From a bacterium (GTDB lineage: Bacteria > CAIJMQ01 > JAADFP01): DNA of 33,225 nucleotides. The notes beneath the pieces are model-generated. The model worked only from the letters and a program-made list of their open reading frames with translations. It searched no databases and was not told the origin of the DNA. The position numbers were made by a program, and so were the translations under genes. Positions within the stretch are counted from its first letter, which is position 1; every line of letters begins with the position of its first letter. Below are positions 18,600-29,705 of this stretch, piece by piece. The stretch lies in the NCBI GenBank assembly GCA_027021085.1, contig JALUVB010000079.1:1-33225 (forward strand). Reading direction: 5' to 3'.

Positions 18600-18783
18600 C
18601 TGCGGTTAAGTACCGGTTAATGTAGTTTTGGGGAGAGGTAGAGGCAATGCGTAAAAATACTCCTATCTTTTCCCTTTAAGCGAGGGGAAAGCGGAGAACG
18701 TAATTAGAGGGTGCGATTAACATAAGAGTTGGGTCCATTCCCTCCTCCAACCTGTGGTGGGAGGCTGAGGCGAGAGAGCTATT
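18600..18783 (+). other. Gap between tRNA-Glu and kdsB with two hairpins
   Basis: No gene is recognised. CTTTTCCC (18667-18674) pairs with GGGGAAAG (18684-18691, one G-T pair) around a 9-nt loop. Further on, at about 18740-18765, CCTCC-T-CCA pairs with TGG-T-GGGAGG around ACCTG. Neither is followed by a T-run. They may be leader structure of kdsB; I cannot match them to a known RNA family. Confidence 0.35.
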
Positions 18784-21112
<2,329 letters not shown>

Positions 21113-21122
21113 ATTTTTATCG

Positions 21123-21131
21123 TGGTATAAT
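21123..21131 (+). promoter_or_regulatory. Extended -10 promoter of the pilus locus
   Basis: TGGTATAAT just after pyrG, with no clear -35. The expected start (around 21137) falls on the ATG of a 24-codon ORF. Confidence 0.55.
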
Positions 21132-21135
21132 AAAA

Positions 21136-21210
21136 ATGGAGAATTGGAAACATTTGCAATTTACAGTATCCCGCCGGTACATGGATGTTGAAATCAGCAT
21201 GATTATATAA
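21136..21210 (+). other. Possible 24-codon leader ORF before first pilB
   Basis: ATG 21136 to TAA 21208-21210 encodes MENWKHLQFTV... (24 aa). It begins at the predicted transcript start and ends 4 nt before the pilB ATG, which has no Shine-Dalgarno of its own. It could couple translation, or be chance: an ORF this short is not rare. Confidence 0.3.
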
Positions 21211-21214
21211 GATT

Positions 21215-22933
21215 ATGTCTAACCGTGAACAGGAAATCTGGAAAGATATCTTAGTAAATATAGGACTGGTGACGGAAGACCAGCTTTCCTTTGCTCTGCG
21301 TGAACAGGAAGAAACGGGAGAAAAGCTAAGCGATGTACTGGTCAGGATGGGATATATCAGCAGGGAAGATTTGACCAGAGCATTAAGTGCGCATTTCGGA
21401 CTCATCCCGGTTAAACTTTCCGACTATCATCCTACGGAGGATGTTATCGCGCGAATACCTCCTCCCCTGGTGAGAAAATATAAAATCGTCCCCCTGGAAT
21501 ATAAAGATGGGGTTCTTACCATAGCAGTGGCTGACCCCCTGGATTTTTTAAGTATTGACAGCCTGGAAAGGATTTTAGGAGTTAAGTTAAAAGCTGTTCT
21601 TACCTCAGATAAAGAAATCGATCAAGCTATCAGTCGTTACTACGGGGTGGAAGAAGAAACCATAGATACAATTTTAGAGGAGTTAACCGAGCAAGATATT
21701 AGCTTTGCCGAAGGAGTAGCCCAGGAGACAGAGGATGCGGAATTAGCGGAAGAAGCTCCCATAATCCGGTTGGTAAGCTTACTTATCCTGGAGGCTTTTC
21801 GTTCGCGTGCCAGTGATATTCATGTAGAGCCCATGTCCGGCAGGTTAAGGATAAGGTACCGGGTAGATGGAATCCTGCACGAAGTGCCTGCCCCGCCAAA
21901 ACGGCTGGAGGGAGCAGTGATTTCCCGTATCAAAATCCTGGCCGGGATGGACATAGCAGAAAAGAGACTTCCCCAGGATGGTCGAATAATGGTAAATGTC
22001 CTGGGAAGACACTTAGATTTGCGTGTATCTTCTCTCCCCGGCATACACGGGGAAAGTGTGGTGATGAGAATCCTGGACAAGTCCAGCCTTCTCTTGGGTA
22101 TTACCGAATTAGGATTTCTGGAGGAGGACCTGGATAAGTGGAAAAGAGTAATTACCCTTCCTAATGGAATCATCCTGGTGACCGGGCCCACCGGAAGCGG
22201 AAAAACCACCACCCTTTATGCGGTTCTCAATGAATTGAACTTGCCGGACCGTAAAATTATAACCATTGAAGACCCGGTGGAGTATCAGATATCCGGGATA
22301 AACCAGCTGCAGGTAAGGCCTCAGATAGGGTTGACTTTTGCCTCTTCCCTCAGGTCCATACTGCGTCAATCTCCCGATATAATCATGGTGGGAGAAATCA
22401 GGGATACTGAGACAGCGGAAATTGCAGTAAGAGCTGCATTAACCGGACATTTGGTCTTCTCTACCTTGCATACCAATGATTCAGCCGGGGCAGTCACCCG
22501 GCTTATAGACATGGGGATAAAGCCGTTCTTAGTTGCCTCTGCGGTACAGGCGGTAATGGCTCAAAGACTGGTAAGAAAGGTTTGCCCCAAGTGTGCAGAA
22601 CCCTATGAGCCAGAGGAGTCCGTATTAAAAGAGATAGAACGCATAATAGGCACCCTGGAAGGGGCCAACTTTGTCAAGGGGAAAGGTTGCCCGGATTGCA
22701 ATATGTCAGGGTACAGGGGAAGAGTTGCCATATTTGAACTTCTGGTGATAAGTGAAGAAATTAGGCGGATTGTGCTCTCCCGGGCTACAAGTTTTGAGAT
22801 CAGGGACCTGGCGCGCAGCCAGGGGATGAAGCTTCTCAGGGAAGACGGCTGGATAAAGGTTTACCGGGGTATTACCACGGTGGAAGAAGTACTTAGAGTA
22901 ACACAACAGGATATAGTAGAAGGAGTAGTGTAA
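21215..22933 (+). CDS. pilB: PilB/GspE-type assembly ATPase (copy 1)
   Basis: A 572-aa hexameric ATPase that powers pilin/pseudopilin assembly at the inner membrane. N-terminal MshEN-like domain (about 6-150) is degenerate: the RLG of the c-di-GMP motif is missing (IWKDILVNIG, KLSDVLVRMG). The core has ASDIHVEP, Walker A GPTGSGKT (324-331), the Asp box IITIEDPVEY, Walker B DIIMVGEIRD and the HLVFSTLHTND His box. The zinc site is Cys457/Cys460 and Cys492/Cys495. Stop overlaps the pilT start by 1 nt. Confidence 0.93.
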   Translation: MSNREQEIWKDILVNIGLVTEDQLSFALREQEETGEKLSDVLVRMGYISREDLTRALSAHFGLIPVKLSDYHPTEDVIARIPPPLVRKYKIVPLEYKDGVLTIAVADPLDFLSIDSLERILGVKLKAVLTSDKEIDQAISRYYGVEEETIDTILEELTEQDISFAEGVAQETEDAELAEEAPIIRLVSLLILEAFRSRASDIHVEPMSGRLRIRYRVDGILHEVPAPPKRLEGAVISRIKILAGMDIAEKRLPQDGRIMVNVLGRHLDLRVSSLPGIHGESVVMRILDKSSLLLGITELGFLEEDLDKWKRVITLPNGIILVTGPTGSGKTTTLYAVLNELNLPDRKIITIEDPVEYQISGINQLQVRPQIGLTFASSLRSILRQSPDIIMVGEIRDTETAEIAVRAALTGHLVFSTLHTNDSAGAVTRLIDMGIKPFLVASAVQAVMAQRLVRKVCPKCAEPYEPEESVLKEIERIIGTLEGANFVKGKGCPDCNMSGYRGRVAIFELLVISEEIRRIVLSRATSFEIRDLARSQGMKLLREDGWIKVYRGITTVEEVLRVTQQDIVEGVV

Positions 22934-23994
22934 TGCTGGAGATTGGTGAACTTTTAAGAATAGTAGTAGAAAGAAATTCTTCTGATTTGCACTTAGTGGT
23001 TGGTAAACCACCCGTACTAAGGATAAACGGGCGTTTGGATATACTGGATTACGAACCCCTTACTCCGGAAGACACGGAAAGAATGATGAAAAGTATTGCC
23101 TCTCCTGCCCACCAGCAGAGGGTAAGGGAAGTGGGAGGCACGGAGTTCGGTTTTGCCTTCGGAGATTTAGCCCGTTTCAGGGTAAGTGTTTACCGGGAAA
23201 AGGGGAGGATAAGCGTGGCCATGCGTCTTATCCCCTACAAACTTTTGACTTTTGAACAGATAGGACTTTCTGACAAAATGAAGGAAATTCTCTATCGTCC
23301 CCGGGGTTTGGTGCTGGTAACCGGGCCTACCGGAAGCGGAAAAACCACTACCTTGGCCACCATGATAGATTATATAAACACCTATCGCGATTGCCATGTT
23401 ATCACCATTGAGGATCCCATCGAGTATTATCACGAGCACAAGAGGAGTATTATTTCCCAGAGGGAAGTCGGGGTGGATGTCCCTTCTTTTGCCGAGGCGA
23501 TAATCAGGTCATTGAGACAGGATCCAGACGTGATAATGGTAGGTGAGATGAGAGACCTGTCCACTATTGAGGCAGCACTTATGGCGGCAGAAACCGGACA
23601 CCTGGTTTTTTCCACACTCCATACCACCGGGGCCGCCCAGACCATTGACAGGATAATAGATGCCTTTCCCACAGAGAGACAGGAACAGGTAAGGGTGCAG
23701 GTGTCTTCTTACCTGATAGCGGTGATTTCACAGACGCTCCTTCCCAAGACTACGGGTTCGGGAAGGGTGGCAGCCTTCGAAATAATGATTGCCATACCCG
23801 CCATTCAGAGCCTGATTAGAGAAAGAAAGACCTACCGCATCACTTCCTTCATCCAGACTGGCGCTCGCTACGGAATGAAGACACTTGACCAGCATCTGTT
23901 TGAACTTTACAACCGGGGTGAAGTAAGTTATGAGGAAATAATGGTAAGGGCGCAGAATCCCGAGGAATTACAGCAAAAAGTGGAGAGCAGGTAA
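22933..23994 (+). CDS. pilT: Twitching-motility retraction ATPase (PilT)
   Basis: 353 aa, the normal PilT length. It has the PAS-like N-domain opening with SDLHLVVGKPPVLRINGRL, Walker A GPTGSGKT (131-138), HVITIEDPIEY, Walker B DVIMVGEMRD, HLVFSTLHTTGA, and the PilT-specific C-terminal AIQSLIRERKTYRI. There is no zinc tetracysteine, which separates it from PilB. Its presence argues for a retractable type IV pilus rather than a pure type II secretion system. Confidence 0.95.
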   Translation: MLEIGELLRIVVERNSSDLHLVVGKPPVLRINGRLDILDYEPLTPEDTERMMKSIASPAHQQRVREVGGTEFGFAFGDLARFRVSVYREKGRISVAMRLIPYKLLTFEQIGLSDKMKEILYRPRGLVLVTGPTGSGKTTTLATMIDYINTYRDCHVITIEDPIEYYHEHKRSIISQREVGVDVPSFAEAIIRSLRQDPDVIMVGEMRDLSTIEAALMAAETGHLVFSTLHTTGAAQTIDRIIDAFPTERQEQVRVQVSSYLIAVISQTLLPKTTGSGRVAAFEIMIAIPAIQSLIRERKTYRITSFIQTGARYGMKTLDQHLFELYNRGEVSYEEIMVRAQNPEELQQKVESR

Positions 23995-23997
23995 GAA

Positions 23998-25710
23998 ATG
24001 CCGACCGGCAGGAAAAGATTAGGGGAACTACTCCTGGAAAAGGGTATTATTACTGAAAAACAGCTCCAGCAGGCGTTGGAGGAACAGGAGAAGACGGGGA
24101 AACTCCTGGGCAGGGTTCTGGTTGACCTGGGTATGGTAAAGGATGAGGATATTCTTGCCGTCCTGGGGGCTCAGACCGGGATGCAGGAGGTGGATATCTC
24201 GAACATTGAAGTCTCCCCCCAGCTCTTGGAAAAGGTTCCCGGTCCCATAGCCAAGGCTTACAAAATAGTACCTATTCGCATGGAGGGAAATACTCTCCTG
24301 GTAGCCATGGGGGACCCGCTTAATATCCAGGCACTGGATGATTTAAGGTTTTTGCTTGACTGTGATGTAAAAGGGCTTATAAGCAATGAGCAGGCAGTAA
24401 ACGAAGCTATCGACAGGCTGTACGGGGGAGAGATGGAGACAGTGGAAGACCTCCTGAAAGAACTTGAGGCAGAAGCAGCCCCCCTGGAGGAGGCCGAAGA
24501 AAGAGCAGTGGAGGATATCCAGGCGCTGGAACAGCTGGCACACGAAGTTCCCGTGGTAAAACTTCTCAACCTGGTACTCATCCAGGCGATAAAAGATAAG
24601 GCCAGTGATATACACTTTGAACCTTTTGAAGACCAGTTCCGCATCCGCTACAGGGTGGACGGAATCCTCTACGAGATGGTCCCACCTCCCCGGCATTTTG
24701 CCCTGGCGGTGAATACCCGGATAAAGGTTATGGCAGATATGGATATTGCCCAGAGGCGGGTGCCCCAGGATGGCCGTATAGAACTGCACCTGGGAGGCAG
24801 AGAGGTGGACCTGCGGGTTTCCACCATTCCCACTGTGCATGGCGAAAGTGTGGTAATGCGTGTCCTGGACAAAAGTGTTTTAATGCTCTCCCTGGAAAAG
24901 CTGGGTTTTGCCGAGGATGACCTGGAAAAAACACACAAATTAATTTCCAGGCCTAATGGAATAGTCCTGGTAACCGGTCCCACCGGTTGTGGTAAAACTA
25001 CCACGCTCTATGCGTGTTTACGCAAGATAAATTCCCCCGAGGTCAAAATAATCACCGTGGAAGACCCGGTGGAATATGACATTGAGGGAATTCATCAAGT
25101 GCAGGTCAAGCAGTCAATAGGCTTAACCTTTGCCACCACATTGAGACATATCCTGCGCCAGGACCCGGATATTATCCTGGTAGGGGAAATCAGGGACCTG
25201 GAGACTGCGGAAATGGCCATACAGGCCTCTCTTACCGGACACCTGGTTTTTGCTACTTTGCACACAAACGACTCTCCCTCGGCCATTACCCGTTTGATAG
25301 ACATGGAAGTAGAACCGTTCCTTATCAGTTCGACCTTAGAGGCGATAATGAGCCAGAGACTGGTTAGGGTCATCTGCAAGGTATGCAGGGAGGAGTACGA
25401 ACCCTCGCTGGAAGAGCTGGAGCTTTTAGAGATGGAGCCTTCCGAAGCAAAGAAGCATAAGTTTTACCGGGGTAAAGGCTGCTCCGCCTGCAACAATATT
25501 GGATACATGGGCAGGACCGGGATATATGAGATTTTGCTTATGAACGAAGAACTGAGAAGGGCAGTGGTGGATAAAGCCTCGGCGGGTGAGATAAGAGAAA
25601 TAGCCCTGAAGTATGGGATGAAGACCTTGAGACGCGATGGATTAGACAAGATTTTTAGAGGGATTACTACTATTGAAGAGGTGGTAAGGGAGACTACCGG
25701 ATATGTATAG
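23998..25710 (+). CDS. pilB: PilB/GspE-type assembly ATPase (copy 2, canonical MshEN)
   Basis: 570 aa. The N-terminal MshEN domain keeps the c-di-GMP-binding pattern: KRLGELLLEKGIITEKQLQQ (5-24) followed by KLLGRVLVDLG. The ATPase core has Walker A GPTGCGKT (327-334, Cys in place of Ser), IITVEDPVEY, DIILVGEIRD, and HLVFATLHTND. Zinc ligands are Cys460/Cys463 and Cys495/Cys498. Three nt separate it from pilT. With copy 1 it brackets pilT, so the two extension motors probably answer different signals or machines. Confidence 0.93.
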   Translation: MPTGRKRLGELLLEKGIITEKQLQQALEEQEKTGKLLGRVLVDLGMVKDEDILAVLGAQTGMQEVDISNIEVSPQLLEKVPGPIAKAYKIVPIRMEGNTLLVAMGDPLNIQALDDLRFLLDCDVKGLISNEQAVNEAIDRLYGGEMETVEDLLKELEAEAAPLEEAEERAVEDIQALEQLAHEVPVVKLLNLVLIQAIKDKASDIHFEPFEDQFRIRYRVDGILYEMVPPPRHFALAVNTRIKVMADMDIAQRRVPQDGRIELHLGGREVDLRVSTIPTVHGESVVMRVLDKSVLMLSLEKLGFAEDDLEKTHKLISRPNGIVLVTGPTGCGKTTTLYACLRKINSPEVKIITVEDPVEYDIEGIHQVQVKQSIGLTFATTLRHILRQDPDIILVGEIRDLETAEMAIQASLTGHLVFATLHTNDSPSAITRLIDMEVEPFLISSTLEAIMSQRLVRVICKVCREEYEPSLEELELLEMEPSEAKKHKFYRGKGCSACNNIGYMGRTGIYEILLMNEELRRAVVDKASAGEIREIALKYGMKTLRRDGLDKIFRGITTIEEVVRETTGYV

Positions 25711-25759
25711 AGTTTTGAAGCGGATTTTCTTTGAACCCGAGATAAAGGGGGTGAAATAG

Positions 25760-27019
25760 ATGGCGGTCTATAACTATGTGGCTTTGAATCCTCAGGGCAA
25801 GGAAGTAAAAGGTACTATTGAGGCCGAGAACGCTACCCTGGCTGCCAACCAGGTGAGAGAAATGGGATACTTCCCTACCCGCATCAAAGAGCAGAAACTG
25901 CCTTCCGCAACCCAGAAAAAGAAGAAAGAGGGCAGTGCCCTTCAGATGACCATCAAGATACCCGGCCTGACTACCCGGGTAAAGCCAAAACAGCTTACAG
26001 AATTTACCCGTCAGTTAGCTACCCTGATCGATGCGGGGCTACCCCTGGTGAGAAGTCTGAATATTTTAAGGGACCAGGCCAAGCCGGGTATATTGAAAGA
26101 AATCTTAACTGACCTGGTGGAAAGGATAGAAGGAGGAAGTACTTTTTCTGAAGCCCTGGCGCAACACCCCCACAGTTTTTCCAAACTCTACATAAATATG
26201 GTAAAGGCAGGAGAATTGGGCGGTATCCTGGAAGTAGTGCTTAACCGCATAGCGGAATTTATGGAAAAGGAGCTTGCTCTAAGACGCAAAATAAAGGGAG
26301 CCATGATTTATCCTGTCGCAGTGGCTTGTGTGGCAGGAGGTATCGTGGGATTCATTATGACTTTTATTATCCCTACCTTCAAAAAAATGTTTATTTCGTT
26401 TGGAGGAACGGGGGCTGCTTTGCCCCTTCCTACCCGGGTACTGATTACGATGTCTGACTTGATAAAGACAAAGTGGTACTATGGGATAATAGGAATAATC
26501 CTTCTGGTGATTCTATTCAAGCTCATTACCAGGACCTCCAAGGGTAAATATGCTATAGATTTCCTGAAATTAAAAATGCTTATCTTCGGACCGTTGTTCC
26601 TGAAGACTGCCATTGCCAGGTTCTCCCGCACATTGGGAACCCTCATAAACAGCGGGGTTCCCATACTCCAGGCACTGGCCATTGTGAAGGAGACAGCAGG
26701 TAACGAAGTCATATCCAAGGCAATGATAAAAGTGCATGATTCCATAAGAGAAGGTGAAAGTATCGCCAAGCCACTGGAGGATTCACGCGTATTCCCTCCC
26801 CTGGTGGTGCACATGGTAGGTGTGGGAGAGGAAACAGGTGCCCTGGATACCATGCTTATAAAGGTAGCAGACGCCTACGAGGACGAGGTAGATACAACAG
26901 TGGCTGGCCTGGCTTCTGTACTGGAGCCTCTGCTCCTGGTAGGGATGGGGCTTGTGGTAGGCTTTATCGTGATTTCTCTCTTCCTACCTCTCATAAAGAT
27001 AGCCCAGATGATTCGTTAA
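25760..27019 (+). CDS. pilC: Inner-membrane platform protein PilC/GspF
   Basis: 419 aa with the N-terminal YNYVALNPQGKEVKGTIEA motif and two T2SSF domains (about 80-205 and 280-405): FTRQLATLIDAGLPLVRSL and FSRTLGTLINSGVPILQAL are the paired repeats. Three transmembrane helices lie at about 185-210, 240-262 and 390-415. It is the platform that PilB/PilT act on. GGGGGTGA precedes the ATG. Its stop directly abuts the regulator start. Confidence 0.95.
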   Translation: MAVYNYVALNPQGKEVKGTIEAENATLAANQVREMGYFPTRIKEQKLPSATQKKKKEGSALQMTIKIPGLTTRVKPKQLTEFTRQLATLIDAGLPLVRSLNILRDQAKPGILKEILTDLVERIEGGSTFSEALAQHPHSFSKLYINMVKAGELGGILEVVLNRIAEFMEKELALRRKIKGAMIYPVAVACVAGGIVGFIMTFIIPTFKKMFISFGGTGAALPLPTRVLITMSDLIKTKWYYGIIGIILLVILFKLITRTSKGKYAIDFLKLKMLIFGPLFLKTAIARFSRTLGTLINSGVPILQALAIVKETAGNEVISKAMIKVHDSIREGESIAKPLEDSRVFPPLVVHMVGVGEETGALDTMLIKVADAYEDEVDTTVAGLASVLEPLLLVGMGLVVGFIVISLFLPLIKIAQMIR

Positions 27020-28399
27020 ATGCCTCTTATTATTCTCGTAGAGGATGATGCAGGGTTAAGGAAGAACCTTACCCTTCTTCTGCAGGAGGAGGGCTTCCAG
27101 GTGGTTGCCTTTCCCGCGGCTGAAGAGGCGGAAGAAAAACTAAAAACGATTTCTCCCGATTTAGTCATTACTGACCTGAAACTCCCGGGTATCAGCGGGC
27201 TGGAATTTGTTTCACACCTTAAGAAAAAGTACCCGCAAGTTCCTGTAATCATAATTACTGCTTATGCTACCTTGAGTAGTGCAGTGGAAGCAATAAGGCT
27301 GGGAGCACGTGATTATCTTATTAAACCTTTTCATCCTGAGAAAGTGATTCTTTCCCTTAGGCGCATACTGGAATTAGAAGAACTGAAAGAGGAAAACCGC
27401 TGGTTAAAAGAAGAACTTTCCAGAAGGGATAAATTTGAAGAAATGGTGGGGAAAAGTTCTTCCATGCAAACTGTTTATAACCTGATAGAGAAGATTGCAC
27501 CCAGTGGAGTGCCGGTGCTGATTGTGGGGGAAAGCGGCACAGGAAAGGAACTGGTAGCGCGTGCCATACATAAAAGGAGCGCGCGAAAAGAGGGTAAATT
27601 CGTACCGGTAAATTGCGGGGCTATCCCGGAGACTCTCATCGAGAGCGAATTATTCGGGCATGAAAAAGGAGCTTTTACTGGGGCCACTGAAAAGAAGAAA
27701 GGGTTACTGGAAATATCTCATGCTGGCACATTGTTCCTAGATGAAGTGGGAGATTTGCCGCTTTCAGTGCAGATGAAGCTACTGAGGTTCCTGCAGGAAA
27801 AAGAGTTTGTACGGGTGGGGGGGACCACTCCCATCAAGGTGGACACACGCATAATTTCCGCCACGAACAAGAACCTGGAAGAAGAAATTGAAAAGGGGAA
27901 TTTCAGGAAGGATCTCTACTATCGCATCCAGGCAGTTGTTCTTCCATTGCCCCCGTTAAGAGAAAGGAAAGGGGATATACCTATTTTAGTTGAGCACTTT
28001 CTCAATAAGTATCGGGATGAAGGGGTAAACAAAAGGGAAAAAAGATTTAGCGCAGAGGCTATGGAGCTGCTTACTGCCTACTCCTGGCCCGGGAATGTGC
28101 GGGAGCTGGAGAACGTGGTAAGGGGATGTATTGCTCTTTCAGAGGGGACTCTTATAGGAGTGGATAGTTTGCCTCCCCGCTTAAAGGAAGGCAGGAGGAA
28201 AGAGAGTAGGTGGCGCGGCTCCTGGGCAGAGATGCAGAAAAAATTTGCAGAGAAGTATATCCGGGAGATTCTTAAGGAAGCCGGGGGTAATGTCTCAAGG
28301 GCGAGCAGAATGGCAGGGATTTCCCGCCGGCATTTCTACGAAAAAATGAAGGAATTCAACGTAAATCCCGAAGAAGCCAGGGGTAGGAAGGGTACTTAG
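27020..28399 (+). CDS. Sigma-54-dependent response regulator (PilR/AtoC-like)
   Basis: 459 aa. Receiver with Asp52 (TDLKLPG) and Lys102. AAA+ domain with Walker A GESGTGKE (170-177), canonical GAFTGA (217-222) and TLFLDEVGDLPLS. Fis-type HTH near 420-445 (GGNVSRASRMAGISRRHFY). Zero-base gap to pilC and 46 bp before the kinase start. Position inside the pilus locus suggests control of pilin genes, as PilR does, but I find no convincing -24/-12 promoter in front of the prepilin genes. Confidence 0.93.
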   Translation: MPLIILVEDDAGLRKNLTLLLQEEGFQVVAFPAAEEAEEKLKTISPDLVITDLKLPGISGLEFVSHLKKKYPQVPVIIITAYATLSSAVEAIRLGARDYLIKPFHPEKVILSLRRILELEELKEENRWLKEELSRRDKFEEMVGKSSSMQTVYNLIEKIAPSGVPVLIVGESGTGKELVARAIHKRSARKEGKFVPVNCGAIPETLIESELFGHEKGAFTGATEKKKGLLEISHAGTLFLDEVGDLPLSVQMKLLRFLQEKEFVRVGGTTPIKVDTRIISATNKNLEEEIEKGNFRKDLYYRIQAVVLPLPPLRERKGDIPILVEHFLNKYRDEGVNKREKRFSAEAMELLTAYSWPGNVRELENVVRGCIALSEGTLIGVDSLPPRLKEGRRKESRWRGSWAEMQKKFAEKYIREILKEAGGNVSRASRMAGISRRHFYEKMKEFNVNPEEARGRKGT

Positions 28400-28445
28400 T
28401 CTTGAGTTGGTGCAGGCGGACGGTTTCCGGGAATTAGGAGGAGAA

Positions 28446-29495
28446 GTGGAACAAAAAAGCAACCCGGCCAAGCATAAATCTATACGTTATCTCCACCTGC
28501 TTCTTCTCATTCTTATAATTTTTTCGGTAGCTCTGCTTCCTTTCCTCTTCTATTTACCCGGCAACATGCGCGTGATAATACTATGCGGGGAATTCTTTCT
28601 CCTGGGCTCTCTCTTTACCCTCATTGTATTTGTTTTAATTGCTCCCTTCCGGCATTCTCTGCAGGCTCCTTATTCCTCTTCTCACCTGGAAGCGCTTACC
28701 TCTTCCCTGGCGCAGGCACAAAGAGAGGTGGTAAGACTGAATCGGGAGTTGGAAAAGGAATTAAGTGTAAAAAAAGAGAAAATAAAAAGGATTCAGGGAG
28801 AAATGTTGTCCCTGCAAATGCAGGTGGTGGAACAGGAAAAACTTGCCTCCCTGGCAAAAATGGCCTCCGGCGTAGTACATGAGATAAAAACCCCCCTCTC
28901 AGTGATGAGAACTTCCACCTATTTATTAAAGAAATTTTCCCGGGACGAGAAGATAAAGGAGCAGGTGGAATTAATAGAGAGCGAGATTTCACGTATAGAC
29001 GAGATAGCCACTTCTCTTATGGATTATTCCCGCAGTGCCAGGGATGTTCCCCTTACCTGGGTGGATGTTGCTCCTCTTCTCCAGGATATCATCAAGGAGC
29101 TTCAATTCACGGGGAAACTGCAGAATATTGAATTAGTAAATAATCTTCCTTCTTCTTTCCCCCCGGTACATGCACATGCAGGCCGGTTAAGAGAAGTACT
29201 GATTAACATAATAAATAATGCGGTGGAATCCATGGAAAATGGGGGGAAACTTATCCTGGAAGGAAGGATAGAAGAAGAAAAAGCTCACCTGATGGTAAAA
29301 GACACCGGGACAGGAATAGCGGCTGAGGATTTAAAAAACCTTTTTGACCCCTTTTTCAGCACCAAAGGAAAGGGTACAGGCTTAGGGTTGGCCATCTCCT
29401 ATGCATTCGTGAAGAGGTTCGGAGGGGATATACGCGTAAAAAGCCTTCCGGGAAAAGGTACCAGCCTGGAATTGATACTCAAGGCAAAGATGTGA
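28446..29495 (+). CDS. Membrane sensor histidine kinase (PilS/AtoS-like)
   Basis: 349 aa from GTG 28446, chosen because TTAGGAGGAG (28434-28443) lies just upstream; TTG 28407 would add 13 residues. Two adjacent transmembrane helices (about 14-37 and 42-66) leave almost no external loop, so it probably senses a membrane or internal signal. A coiled coil follows (about 80-132). Catalytic core: His145 (SGVVHEIKTPLSV), N-box NIINNAVESM, G1 DTGTGIA, G2 GTGLGLAISY. Probable partner of the preceding regulator. Confidence 0.9.
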   Translation: MEQKSNPAKHKSIRYLHLLLLILIIFSVALLPFLFYLPGNMRVIILCGEFFLLGSLFTLIVFVLIAPFRHSLQAPYSSSHLEALTSSLAQAQREVVRLNRELEKELSVKKEKIKRIQGEMLSLQMQVVEQEKLASLAKMASGVVHEIKTPLSVMRTSTYLLKKFSRDEKIKEQVELIESEISRIDEIATSLMDYSRSARDVPLTWVDVAPLLQDIIKELQFTGKLQNIELVNNLPSSFPPVHAHAGRLREVLINIINNAVESMENGGKLILEGRIEEEKAHLMVKDTGTGIAAEDLKNLFDPFFSTKGKGTGLGLAISYAFVKRFGGDIRVKSLPGKGTSLELILKAKM

Positions 29496-29532
29496 GGAAA
29501 AGGTAACAGTTTAGCCTGGCTCCTCCGCTCTG

Positions 29533-29604
29533 CCGGGGAAAATCCCGGTGTGCAAACAGGAGTTTTGAGCCTGTTTACCGTGCATGTCGGGACTGCGGAG
29601 TCCC
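29533..29604 (+). promoter_or_regulatory. Three consecutive hairpins upstream of prepilin genes
   Basis: CCGGG (29533-29537) pairs with CCCGG (29544-29548). AAACAGG (29554-29560) pairs with CCTGTTT (29570-29576). GGGACT (29589-29594) pairs with AGTCCC (29599-29604). None is followed by a T-run. Either a stacked read-through terminator of the kinase operon or a structured leader element; I could not match it to a c-di-GMP or other riboswitch. Confidence 0.4.
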
Positions 29605-29646
29605 TTCTGTCCTATAGTGCGCCTTCTCTGCCGGAAGCTTGCCCGC

Positions 29647-29675
29647 TTTCAAAGGGGAATAGAATTTGCTACAAT
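29647..29675 (+). promoter_or_regulatory. Promoter for the prepilin genes
   Basis: TTTCAA (29647-29652), 17-bp spacer and TACAAT (29670-29675) preceded by TG at 29667-29668 (extended -10). The start would fall near 29682, before GGGGAGAAAGGAG and the first prepilin ATG. Confidence 0.55.
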
Positions 29676-29705
29676 CTAAAGGGGAGAAAGGAGTAGAAAG
29701 TAGTT

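Noticed and set aside
21134-21155. Sigma-54 element TTGGAAACATTTGCA before pilB
   Set aside because: The GG and GC pairs are two bases too close together.
29533-29604. Cyclic-di-GMP (GEMM) riboswitch before the prepilins
   Set aside because: Hairpins are present, but the conserved core and tetraloop-receptor sequences are not recognisable.
29520-29660. Sigma-54 promoter before the prepilin genes
   Set aside because: TGGC at 29517-29520 is followed by TGC at the wrong spacing, and a GG-N10-GC near 29634 lacks the rest of the consensus.
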